Positions 17,069-24,711 of a stretch of 36,898 nucleotides of DNA are shown here, piece by piece. Source of the stretch: CAZEBW01 sp964510205 (GTDB lineage Bacteria; Chloroflexota; Anaerolineae; VGOG01); assembly GCA_964510205.1 (NCBI GenBank), contig CAZEBW010000033.1, positions 1-36,898 of the forward strand. The letters are read 5' to 3'. The notes below the pieces were generated by a model that was not told the origin of the DNA, did not search any database, and worked only from the letters and a program-made list of their open reading frames with translations. Position 1 is the stretch's first letter; every line of letters starts with the position of its first letter. Made by a program: the position numbers and the translations under genes.

Positions 17069-17962
17069 ATGTTTATTGACATATTGGGCAATCTGGCCAC
17101 TATATCTCTGTTCCTGTTGTTTGTGGCCGTCATCTTGAGCATGGCCATCAAGATTGTGCGGGAGTACCAGCGCCTGGTGGTCTTTCGACTGGGGCGCTCC
17201 ATCGGGCAAAAGGGGCCTGGAATCGTTTTCCTGATCCCCTTCATTGACCGGCCATTCCTGGTAGATCTGCGGGAGCAGTTCCTTCAGATCCCCCACCAGA
17301 CCTGCATCACCAAGGACAATGCCCCCATTGACGTAGAGTTTCTGATTTATTGGAGGGTGGTGAACCCTGAGGACAGCGTGATCCAGGTGGCCAATTTTGC
17401 CGGCGCCTCCCAAGGGATCGCCACCACCACCTTGCGGGCCGTGATCGGCGACATTGATCTGGATGAGGTGCTCTCCAAGCGGGAGGACATCAACATGGTG
17501 CTGCGCGTCAAGATGGATGAGGTCACCGAGCGCTGGGGGGTGAAGGTCACCAGCGTGGAGATCCGCGAGATTATTCCGCCTCGAGAGGTGCAGGACGCCA
17601 TGAACCGCCAGCTTGCGGCCGAGCGCAACCGCCGGGCCATGGTCACCGAGGCCGACGGCAAGCGCGAAGCAGCCATTATGGTGGCCGAGGGTGAGAAACA
17701 ATCGGCTATCCTCAACTCCGAGGGTGAGCGGCGGGCCTCCATCCTGCGGGCTGAGGGGTTCTCCCTGGCTCTGAACAGGATCTTCAAAGTGGCCGAGACG
17801 GTGGATAGCAAGACCATGAGCTTGCAGTATCTGGAAGCCCTCAAAGCGCTGGGCGCCAGCCCCGCTACCAAGTTCGTTTTCCCCATGGAGTTTGCCAACC
17901 TACTCAAGCCGTTCACCCGCCATACGGAGGCCGCTTCGCTAACGGAGGAGGACGAACTTTAG
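17069..17962 (+). CDS. SPFH/Band 7 (stomatin-like) membrane protein
   Basis: A 297-residue stomatin-type scaffold. One N-terminal membrane helix (LATISLFLLFVAVILSMAI) is followed by the SPFH domain (YQRLVVFRLGRSIGQKGPG, DNAPIDVEFLIYWRV, LRAVIGDIDLDEVLSKRE, VTSVEIREIIPPREVQDAM). A long Ala/Glu/Arg-rich helix (about 180-235) drives oligomer formation. Prokaryotic stomatins form a pair with NfeD proteases, as here. AAGGAGG precedes the ATG. A hairpin with T-run follows at 18059. Confidence 0.92.
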   Translation: MFIDILGNLATISLFLLFVAVILSMAIKIVREYQRLVVFRLGRSIGQKGPGIVFLIPFIDRPFLVDLREQFLQIPHQTCITKDNAPIDVEFLIYWRVVNPEDSVIQVANFAGASQGIATTTLRAVIGDIDLDEVLSKREDINMVLRVKMDEVTERWGVKVTSVEIREIIPPREVQDAMNRQLAAERNRRAMVTEADGKREAAIMVAEGEKQSAILNSEGERRASILRAEGFSLALNRIFKVAETVDSKTMSLQYLEALKALGASPATKFVFPMEFANLLKPFTRHTEAASLTEEDEL

Positions 17963-18337
17963 TGAATCCGTGAATTCGGGAGCTCGTAGACTCGGTAGAT
18001 CCAGAGTCTCAGTAGATCACAATTTGTCGCTCAGAGGCGGCGTCCCCGCCGCCGAGACGGGGCGAAGACGCCCCTTTTGAGCTAGATTGTGATGTACTGA
18101 GTCTAGGCTCCGAGCGGACGACAGTTGATTGGCCCTCGGTCGCGGGAAGTCCTCCTCCACGACCTCGGCTGATACAGGGAATCCGTTGAAACGGATTCAG
18201 AACAAACGCGGTTTGTCGCATTTTATGTCTCAGCTGAGCAATTCATTGCTCGGCTGAGGCCAGCAACACTCCACAGGGAGAATACCCGGGTTTGCGACTC
18301 CATCAATTTACCAAACTACCAACTACCAACAAAGGAT
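17963..18337. repeat. Composite intergenic block of nested hairpins and repeats
   Basis: No gene is visible. From left to right it holds a diverged GTAGATTCGG-type repeat (17963-18010); an element bounded by ATCACAAT (18016-18023) and ATTGTGAT (18086-18093); a copy of the GGACGACAGT repeat (18112-18124); the motif GCGGGAAGTCCTCCTCCAC (18142-18160), found inverted at 28602-28620; a hairpin GAATCCGT/ACGGATTC (18179-18198); a small ACAAAC/GTTTGT hairpin (about 18202-18216); and a 13-bp stem CTCAGCTGAGCAA/TTGCTCGGCTGAG (18229-18258). A CCAACTACCAAC run ends it at about 18330. Confidence 0.75.
18059..18078 (+). terminator. Possible terminator after the SPFH gene
   Basis: GGGGCG (18059-18064), loop AAGA, CGCCCC (18069-18074), then TTTT. 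It lies about 100 bases after the SPFH stop and inside the repeat block, so it may be a chance by-product of the repeat. Confidence 0.5.
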
Positions 18338-18343
18338 TTGAAA

Positions 18344-20065
18344 ATGACAAACAACAGAAGTAAGAACAAAGAGCAATCGCAGTGGAGGCGGATGGATCTC
18401 CATATCCACACCCCTGCCTCTGCTTGTTATCAACAACCAACCGCTTCCTATCTAGATATTCTGCGAGAAGCTGGAAAGCAGGGGTTGGACATTATCGCCC
18501 TCACCGATCACAACACCGTGGCTGGTTACGCGGGCATGTTAGAGGAGATTGAAGAGCTAGAGATGCTGGAGCGGCTGAACCGGCTCCGCTCTCAGGAGAA
18601 GAAAAGGCTTCAGGAGTATCGCAGTCTGCGGGAGAAGATATTGGTGCTGCCCGGCTTCGAGTTTACGGCGACTTTGGGCTTTCACATATTGGGTATCTTT
18701 CAGGAGGATATGCCGGTCAGGGAACTGGAGTACATCCTCTTGGACCTCAACATCCCCGCAGACAAGCTGGATGAGGGTTCCACCGAAGTGGGGGCTACAT
18801 CCGATGTCCTGACCGTCTACCGTACGATTGACGAAGCGGGCGGCATCGTGATCGCTGCCCACGCCAACTCGACTCATGGCGTGGCCATGCGGCGCTTCGG
18901 CTTCGGCGGCCAGACCAAGATCGCCTACACGCAGGACGAACACCTCCATGCCCTGGAGGTGACCGACCTGGAGAGCAAGAGCCGGCGCTCGACCATGTCC
19001 TTCTTCAACGGCTCCAAGCCGGAGTACCCTCGCCCCATGCGCTGCATTCAGGGCTCCGATGCCCACCGCTTGACCCGCGATCCAAACGACAAGAAGTCTC
19101 TGGGCGTCGGTGATCGGGTCACCGAGATATTGCTGCCGGAGGTCAGCTTCGAGGCCCTGCTCGAGGTTTTCCTGGGCGACGATTTCACCCTCACCCGGCC
19201 CTATCGGGCTCGCAAGCCGTTTGATCACATCAGGTCGGCGCGCGAACAGGGGGCCAGCATCGTGCAGTCCTTCCACGAGAGGATGACGCGGCGTGGCGGC
19301 CGCCTCTATGCCATCATCTCCGACGTGGTGGCCTTCGCCAACACCAACGGCGGCACCATTTATGTGGGCGTCAGCTCCAATCCCAAGACCAAGCCCGTGG
19401 GCATTGACAATGTTAAAGAGGCTATCGCCACCCTTCGAAGCGAGATCGAGCGCAAAATTACCCCGCCTTTGGAAGTGACCATTGATGTGCAGCGGACCGA
19501 GGGCGAGCAGGTCGTGCGCCTGGCCGTGCCCCGGGGCGAAGATCCTCCCTACGCCATTGAGGGCAGCAAGATCTACGTCCGCCAGGAGACCGATACCAAC
19601 TTGGCCGTGCGTGACGAGATCGTGCAGTTGGTGAAGCGATCTCTGCAGCCAGCGCCGCCTGTGGAGGAGGAAGCGCCCGCCGAGGAAGGGGAGGAGATCG
19701 AGGAGCAGCCTTCCGTCCTGGGCCCGCCCAAGACGGGGGTGGAGATCGTGGAAACGGTGGAGCGGAAAGGCACTCTCTATCACACCATGAAGGACTTGCG
19801 CAACGGCAACGAGGTGCGCAATGTGAGCCGCTCCTCGGCTCGCCGGCTATGGCGCTACGCCATCACCCAGAAGGAGGAGCACCCCGTCCAGACAGACCAG
19901 GTGGATTGGCGGGGCGACATCGGCCTATGGAAGAAGAAGAAGCGAGCGGGCAAAGTGCGCTACGACTTCGTCCAGCGGGATGGCGAGGACCAACTCCACG
20001 TCTACTACGGCGTCACCGAGGACGGCATGCACGGCGAGTGGAGGGAGTTTCTGGAGGGGGAGTAG
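18344..20065 (+). CDS. PHP-domain phosphoesterase fused to an AlbA_2 (Schlafen-type) domain
   Basis: Residues 15-270 are a PHP domain: MDLHIHTPAS, ALTDHNTVAGY, PGFEFTATLGFHILGIF, VIAAHANSTHG and CIQGSDAHRL supply the metal-binding His/Asp set of polymerase/histidinol-phosphatase-type enzymes. Residues 305-425 match AlbA_2 (ISDVVAFANTNGGTIYVGVS and YAIEGSKIYVRQETDTNLA), a domain linked to nucleic-acid binding and Schlafen-like proteins. A Glu-rich linker and a C-terminal basic domain (RNVSRSSARRLWRYAI, DVYYGVTED-like end) follow. The mixture suggests a nuclease or nucleic-acid regulator. I chose ATG 18344 because AAAGGA lies 7 bases upstream. A remnant of a second copy of its last 20 residues lies at 21077. 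Confidence 0.82.
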   Translation: MTNNRSKNKEQSQWRRMDLHIHTPASACYQQPTASYLDILREAGKQGLDIIALTDHNTVAGYAGMLEEIEELEMLERLNRLRSQEKKRLQEYRSLREKILVLPGFEFTATLGFHILGIFQEDMPVRELEYILLDLNIPADKLDEGSTEVGATSDVLTVYRTIDEAGGIVIAAHANSTHGVAMRRFGFGGQTKIAYTQDEHLHALEVTDLESKSRRSTMSFFNGSKPEYPRPMRCIQGSDAHRLTRDPNDKKSLGVGDRVTEILLPEVSFEALLEVFLGDDFTLTRPYRARKPFDHIRSAREQGASIVQSFHERMTRRGGRLYAIISDVVAFANTNGGTIYVGVSSNPKTKPVGIDNVKEAIATLRSEIERKITPPLEVTIDVQRTEGEQVVRLAVPRGEDPPYAIEGSKIYVRQETDTNLAVRDEIVQLVKRSLQPAPPVEEEAPAEEGEEIEEQPSVLGPPKTGVEIVETVERKGTLYHTMKDLRNGNEVRNVSRSSARRLWRYAITQKEEHPVQTDQVDWRGDIGLWKKKKRAGKVRYDFVQRDGEDQLHVYYGVTEDGMHGEWREFLEGE

Positions 20066-20089
20066 GGAAAGTAGCCAGGAGGCGTGGAT

Positions 20090-20437
20090 ATGGAATTGGC
20101 AGACAGAGAGAGCAGCCTGCTTCAGGAATTCAAGGATACTGTAGCCCAAGGATTGCCCCATACGGTTAGGCTGGTCAAGCTCTTTGGCTCCAGGGCCAGG
20201 GGGGATGCCGAGGAGTGGTCTGACCTTGATGTGCTGATCGTTGTCAAGGGAGATTCCACTTCTGTTGAGGAAAAGATACGAGAGATCCGCTACGAGACCA
20301 TGTGGCGGTATGACTTCCGTCCCCTGATCTCTTTGCTGCTGCTGAGTGAAGAGGAGTATGCCAACCTATCTCGTCTACAAACAGGACTCTGGCGGAACAT
20401 CCAAAGAGAAGGAGTGACGTTGTGGCAGGCCCTGTAA
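20090..20437 (+). CDS. MNT-family minimal nucleotidyltransferase
   Basis: A 115-residue protein with the nucleotidyltransferase signature KLFGSRARGDAEEWSDLDVL (GS, then DxD). MNT proteins usually act as antitoxins that add AMP or other nucleotides to a HEPN toxin. No HEPN gene follows directly here; the next genes are the DUF4258/DUF2283-like pair. AGGAGG at 20077-20082 favours the ATG at 20090 over the GTG at 20084. Confidence 0.8.
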   Translation: MELADRESSLLQEFKDTVAQGLPHTVRLVKLFGSRARGDAEEWSDLDVLIVVKGDSTSVEEKIREIRYETMWRYDFRPLISLLLLSEEEYANLSRLQTGLWRNIQREGVTLWQAL

Positions 20438-20482
20438 GGGAATAAGAGTATTTGGAGAGAGAAGGGGGAGGCTGGCCGAAAG

Positions 20483-20719
20483 ATGAAATTCACCCGTTAC
20501 TTTCTCCACACCCGCCGGCGGCCGGACCGCGCCATCATCCAGGATGAATGGATCGAGCACGTCATCCAACACCCCCTGCGCGAAGAACGGCAGGCCGACG
20601 GGCGGATACGACGCTGGGCGCGCATTCCCGAAATGGACAACCGCGCCCTACGCGTCATCCTGCTTGCAGACGGTGAAACCATCCACAATGCCTTCTTCGA
20701 CCGCGACTTTAGAGAGTAA
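20483..20719 (+). CDS. Small DUF4258-like protein, possible toxin
   Basis: A 78-residue basic protein with HTRRRPDRAIIQDEWIEHVI and a C-terminal ALRVILLADGETIHNAFFDR strand region. This pattern resembles DUF4258-type and RelE-like small proteins. It sits 15 bases ahead of a DUF2283 gene, an arrangement seen often as a two-gene cassette. A toxin role is inference from size and context. Confidence 0.6.
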   Translation: MKFTRYFLHTRRRPDRAIIQDEWIEHVIQHPLREERQADGRIRRWARIPEMDNRALRVILLADGETIHNAFFDRDFRE

Positions 20720-20734
20720 ATTGAGGAGCAAGCT

Positions 20735-20938
20735 ATGCGAATCAAATACTTTGCCGACACCGATACCGCCCTGGTCGAATTCTCTGACCAGCCGCCAGTC
20801 GAGACCCGCGAGCTCAATGAAAACGTCTACCTTGACCTGGACGCCGACGGGCGCGTCGTCAGCCTGACCATCGAACACGCTCGGCAGACCGTCAGAATGG
20901 ACGAATTCATCTATCAACACATCCCTGCCTACGCATGA
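20735..20938 (+). CDS. DUF2283 family protein
   Basis: A 67-residue acidic protein with the DUF2283 pattern: MRIKYFADTDTALVEFSD at the start, then ENVYLDLDADGRVVSLTIEHA. GAGGAGC precedes the ATG. DUF2283 genes commonly follow a DUF4258-like gene, and an antitoxin-like role has been guessed. Function unknown. Confidence 0.75.
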   Translation: MRIKYFADTDTALVEFSDQPPVETRELNENVYLDLDADGRVVSLTIEHARQTVRMDEFIYQHIPAYA

Positions 20939-21076
20939 CACCGCCGCCCTACGCTTTGATGCGGAATCAACGAGCCCTGTTTGCCCGGTTCGCACCAGAT
21001 CGAGTACCGCTGTGTGCCCGCGTGGGTGCGATGAGCCCCTTAGCGGCGCACCAATTCCTACTCTCCAAGTGGAGGA

Positions 21077-21151
21077 ATGACAGCACTGCCCTACGGCGTG
21101 ACGGAGGAGGGCATCCATGGGCCGTGGAGGGAGTTGTTGGAGGGGGAGTAG
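21077..21151 (+). pseudogene. Remnant of the 3' end of a PHP-AlbA_2 paralogue
   Basis: In this frame the sequence reads LPYGVTEEGIHGPWRELLEG and stops with TAG at 21149. The PHP-AlbA_2 gene ends YYGVTEDGMHGEWREFLEG before its own stop at 20065, and the DNA is also alike (GGAGGGGGAGTAGGG at both ends). No further upstream match is visible. It is a leftover of a duplicated or related gene. Confidence 0.75.
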
Positions 21152-21226
21152 GGGGCTTCGAGAAGCAGTTCGTGGCAGTGGATTCCCGATGAAGCCGATG
21201 TCCCCATTATGCATGAGGGTCACATT

Positions 21227-21601
21227 ATGTCCCAGAAGATGACCAATTATGAGGTGCTGGCAAGATACCGTGATGCCTTGCTGGATCGCTTCCCCGATGA
21301 ACTGCAGCGGCTGATCCTATATGGTTCCCAGGCTAGAGGGGAGGCTACGGCAGGATCGGATATTGACGTGTTAGTGGTGGTGGGCTGGGGTGAAGAGCGT
21401 TTGCCCGGTGGTTTCTATGCCGCTCCCTTCAGCGATCCCCGCTGGCAGGCCATTGTTGATACGGCCAGTGACATCTCGCTGGAACACGGGGTCTATATCT
21501 CGCCCTTGGTGATCAGTGAGCGCCGCTTCCGCGAATGGTCTCCGCTGATCACCAGGGCAAAGGAAGAGGGAATAGAGATATGGAGGAAAAGTCAGAACTG
21601 A
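21227..21601 (+). CDS. MNT-family nucleotidyltransferase, antitoxin of a HEPN-MNT pair
   Basis: A 124-residue protein with RLILYGSQARGEATAGSDIDVLVVV, the GSxxRG...SDxD nucleotidyltransferase motif. It overlaps the HEPN reading frame by 22 bases, the normal HEPN-MNT order. In known pairs the MNT enzyme modifies a Tyr of the HEPN RNase and silences it. The start may be ATG 21209 or 21227. Confidence 0.85.
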   Translation: MSQKMTNYEVLARYRDALLDRFPDELQRLILYGSQARGEATAGSDIDVLVVVGWGEERLPGGFYAAPFSDPRWQAIVDTASDISLEHGVYISPLVISERRFREWSPLITRAKEEGIEIWRKSQN

Positions 21602-21983
21602 TCCGAGTTTGGCTAACTCTGGCGGAAGAGAAGCTAGAAGTTGCCCGTGAGTTGCTCGATCTTTCCCGCTTTGACGATACTGTGTCCAAAGCTTACTACG
21701 TCATGTTCTACTCGGCCAAAGCCGCGCTTCTGGCTGTTGATGTGGACTTGCGCCGTCACTCTGGAGTCGTGTCTCAGTTCAGTCAGCGCTTCGTCAAAGG
21801 GGGTATGCAGACAGGCGGTATAGTCGTATACTCGCACGGGCGATGCAGGCCCGCGAAGCGAGCGGCTACGATCCGCGAACAAGAGCGTCACGGCAGGACG
21901 CTCAACAAGCCGTGGCTGACGCGGAGGCTTTTCTGGGGAAGGCCAGAGAAATCCTGGGAAAGGTGCTTGGCGAGGATACATAG
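21580..21983 (+). pseudogene. HEPN-domain toxin gene with a frameshift
   Basis: The first 74 residues are a HEPN domain (LTLAEEKLEVARELLD, DTVSKAYYVMFYSAKAALLA). After the G-run at 21799-21803, the HEPN pattern continues only in another frame: GYADRRYSRILARAMQAREA, then SRQDAQQAVADAEAFLGKAR, ending with TAG at 21981. One added G (or two fewer) would restore a normal gene of about 134 residues. It could be a real lesion or a homopolymer error. The RNase motif expected near the end (RxxxxH) is not obvious. Confidence 0.8.
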
Positions 21984-22047
21984 CCTCGTGCGGCATCTAC
22001 GTGCTGACGGCAATGCGGATCGTGGCGTAGGCTTTCCAGATCAGTCA

Positions 22048-22113
22048 GTTAGCTCGATTGAGCAACTCGTTTTGATACCTGGCGGTGAGTTTCTTATGGG
22101 CTCGGATTCATAA
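22048..22113 (+). pseudogene. Fragment of a formylglycine-generating-enzyme-like gene
   Basis: The peptide SIEQLVLIPGGEFLMGSDS and then a stop matches the start of FGE/SUMF1-type domains; compare MIHVPDGEFLMGSEDAD in the gene at 29829. Nothing after it continues the domain. It is a remnant. Confidence 0.55.
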
Positions 22114-22173
22114 CTGGGTTCTGTTCGCGGATCCATGTCCGGGCCCTGATTCAGGCAGGACAAGCGCAGGGCA

Positions 22174-24696
22174 ATGGTACTGTATAAGGTCAATTCAATC
22201 ACAGATACGGCTGCAGCGGAAGGTCTTACAGAGCGCGTAGACCTCTACCGCGTTGACGCATGCCGCAAGCTGGATTCTGAACAGCGCTCAAAGCTGGGGC
22301 AGTTCTTCACACCGCCCTCCGTGGCCCGATTCATGGCCTCTCTGTTTGGGAATTCGGCCCCAGAACTCTGCTTGCTGGATGCGGGAGCGGGGGTGGGGAC
22401 TCTGACGACAGCATTTGTGGAGGAGGTTTGCCAGCGTGACGCACGGCCACACAGTATTTCGGTTATAGCCTATGAGCTGGAGCCACTGTTGGTTGAATAC
22501 CTACATTCCACGCTGCTTGAATGTCAAGAGGTGTGTCGAGACCACGGGATGGAACTCGTTGGGAGGGTGCTAGAGGAAGATTTTATCAGTGCAGGTGTGG
22601 AGATGCTGAGGGGAGGGCTGTTCCCTGTCGAACGCTATTCATTCAATCGCGCTATTCTGAATCCGCCGTACAGAAAAATCCGAAGTGACTCAAGGCATCG
22701 TCTTCTGCTCAGCAGCATTGGCATAGAAACTGGCAATCTGTACTCGGCCTTCCTTGCGATTGCCGTTGACCTACTGGAACCAGGAGGCGAGCTGGTCGCC
22801 ATCACGCCTCGCAGTTTCTGCAATGGCCCCTACTTCAAGCCTTTCCGCAAGTTATTCCTGAAAGCTATGGCCCTGCGTCGCATTCACGTTTTTGAGTCAA
22901 GAGAGGAAACGTTCAGGACCGACGATGTTCTTCAGGAAAACATCATCTTCCATGCAGTCAAGAGTGATGAGAGGGGAAGGGTTCTCATCTCTACCAGTCA
23001 TGGCCCAGCTAAGGAAAGCATGACTGTTCATGAAGTAGACTATGAGCAGGTCGTCAAGCCCGATGATCCAGACTTGATCATCCACATTGCCACTAGCAAA
23101 ATGGATCAATTCGTGTTGGATCGGATAGGAGTCTTCCCTTGCTCTCTGGATGATCTTGGGATCGCCGTTTCTACAGGGCGTGTTGTTGGCTTTCGAGCTA
23201 AAGATTTCTTGAGGGCTGATCCCGGTGAGGGTACCATGCCTCTCATATATCCCTCTCATTTTCATAAGGGGTTCGTTCGATGGCCCAAGCTTGGTGGTAA
23301 GAAGCCTAATGCGATTGTTTTAACCTCGCAGACTGAATCCCTTCTGTTGCCCTCTGGAGACTACGTTCTCGTTAAGCGTTTCTCGGCCAAAGAGGAACGA
23401 CGTCGCATTGTAGCTGCTATCTATGATCCGAAACAGATTTTGGCTCCCTACGTGAGTTTCGAAAATCATCTGAATGTCTATCATCGTGATAATGCCGGGC
23501 TGCCCCCGGAACTGGTAAAGGGTCTTACGATATTTCTGAACTCGACTCTCGTAGATAGTTACTTCCGTCAGTTCAATGGACATACACAGGTCAACGCAAC
23601 TGATCTTAGAATGTTGCGGTATCCGAGTAGAGAGACCCTGGAGACACTTGGTGCAAGTGTCGGAGACAAGTTCCCATCTCAAAGGGAGATTGATGAGTTG
23701 TTAGAAAAGGAGATCCATCGAATGGCAGATATACAATCCCCTGATCCTGTAGCTGCAAAGCAGAAGATTGATGATGCATTGGAGATTCTAAAGGCTCTTG
23801 GCATGCCAAGGGGCCAACAGAATGAACGCTCCGCCCTTACTCTGCTAGCGCTGCTGGATCTGAAGCCGGAAACGCCCTGGGCCGAGGCAGAAGACCCTCT
23901 GATGGGTATTACGCCCATTATGGATTTCTGTAGAGACCACTATGGCAAGGCATATGCCCCGAACACCCGTGAGACTTTCCGAAGGCAAAGTATGCACCAG
24001 TTCATGGACGCTGGTCTTGCTGTGCCCAACCCAGATGATCCAAGCAGACCTGTCAACAGCCCCAAGTTCTGCTATCAGATTGAGCCGACTGCTCTCAAGC
24101 TGGTTAGGACCTATGGAACGCCTGCCTGGGTGGACAACCTGAAGACCTACTTGAGATCTGTGGAGACATTGAAGCAGCGGTACGCGCGAGCGCGCGAGTT
24201 GAAGATGGTTCCTGTGGCCTTGGCCGAAGGACAGGAGGTCTATCTAACCCCAGGAGCACACAGCAAACTCGTGAAAGCCATCGTGGATGAGTTTGCACCG
24301 AGGTTCGTGCCTGGCGGTTACGTTATCTATGTGGGTGATACGGGGGACAAGTGGAGATATTTCGACGAGGAAGCACTTCGAGCTCTCGGTGTGACGGTGG
24401 ATGTCCATGGGAAAATGCCCGATGTGGTGATCCATCACGTGGAGAGAGACTGGCTGGTTCTGATTGAGGCAGTTACAAGCCACGGTCCAGTCAACGCCAA
24501 ACGTCGGGAGGAATTAGCAGTGCTTTTCCAAGGTGCGCGACCTGGGCTGGTCTACGTCACGGCCTTCCTCACCCGCAGCGACATGGCGAGGTACATTGGC
24601 GACATCTCCTGGGAAACAGAGGTCTGGGTCAGGGAAGCAGGGACGCATCTCATTCACTTCGATGGCAAACGCTTCCTGGGACCTTACGACAACTAA
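22174..24696 (+). CDS. Single-chain restriction-modification enzyme: N6-adenine methyltransferase fused to BsuBI/PstI-type endonuclease
   Basis: An 840-residue protein. The N-terminal methyltransferase shows KLGQFFTPPSVARFM (about 42-56), the AdoMet loop DAGAGVGTLT (A70-G75 region) and motif IV NPPY (N163-Y166). Residues 370-520 look like target recognition. Residues 545-690 resemble the BsuBI/PstI N-terminal helical domain (MDFCRDHYGKAYAPNTRETF). The C-terminus (about 700-840) matches the BsuBI/PstI catalytic domain: GDTGDKWRYFD, MPDVVIHHVERDWLVLIEAV with D750 and E765, TSHGPVNAKRREEL and WETEVWVREAGTHLIHF. Known PstI and BsuBI systems use separate R and M proteins, so this fusion is notable. 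Codon use looks richer in A/T than the first 18 kb, which fits acquisition by transfer. By family, PstI-type sites (CTGCAG) are a reasonable first guess. Confidence 0.88.
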   Translation: MVLYKVNSITDTAAAEGLTERVDLYRVDACRKLDSEQRSKLGQFFTPPSVARFMASLFGNSAPELCLLDAGAGVGTLTTAFVEEVCQRDARPHSISVIAYELEPLLVEYLHSTLLECQEVCRDHGMELVGRVLEEDFISAGVEMLRGGLFPVERYSFNRAILNPPYRKIRSDSRHRLLLSSIGIETGNLYSAFLAIAVDLLEPGGELVAITPRSFCNGPYFKPFRKLFLKAMALRRIHVFESREETFRTDDVLQENIIFHAVKSDERGRVLISTSHGPAKESMTVHEVDYEQVVKPDDPDLIIHIATSKMDQFVLDRIGVFPCSLDDLGIAVSTGRVVGFRAKDFLRADPGEGTMPLIYPSHFHKGFVRWPKLGGKKPNAIVLTSQTESLLLPSGDYVLVKRFSAKEERRRIVAAIYDPKQILAPYVSFENHLNVYHRDNAGLPPELVKGLTIFLNSTLVDSYFRQFNGHTQVNATDLRMLRYPSRETLETLGASVGDKFPSQREIDELLEKEIHRMADIQSPDPVAAKQKIDDALEILKALGMPRGQQNERSALTLLALLDLKPETPWAEAEDPLMGITPIMDFCRDHYGKAYAPNTRETFRRQSMHQFMDAGLAVPNPDDPSRPVNSPKFCYQIEPTALKLVRTYGTPAWVDNLKTYLRSVETLKQRYARARELKMVPVALAEGQEVYLTPGAHSKLVKAIVDEFAPRFVPGGYVIYVGDTGDKWRYFDEEALRALGVTVDVHGKMPDVVIHHVERDWLVLIEAVTSHGPVNAKRREELAVLFQGARPGLVYVTAFLTRSDMARYIGDISWETEVWVREAGTHLIHFDGKRFLGPYDN

Positions 24697-24711
24697 CATT
24701 GGCTTGACAGC

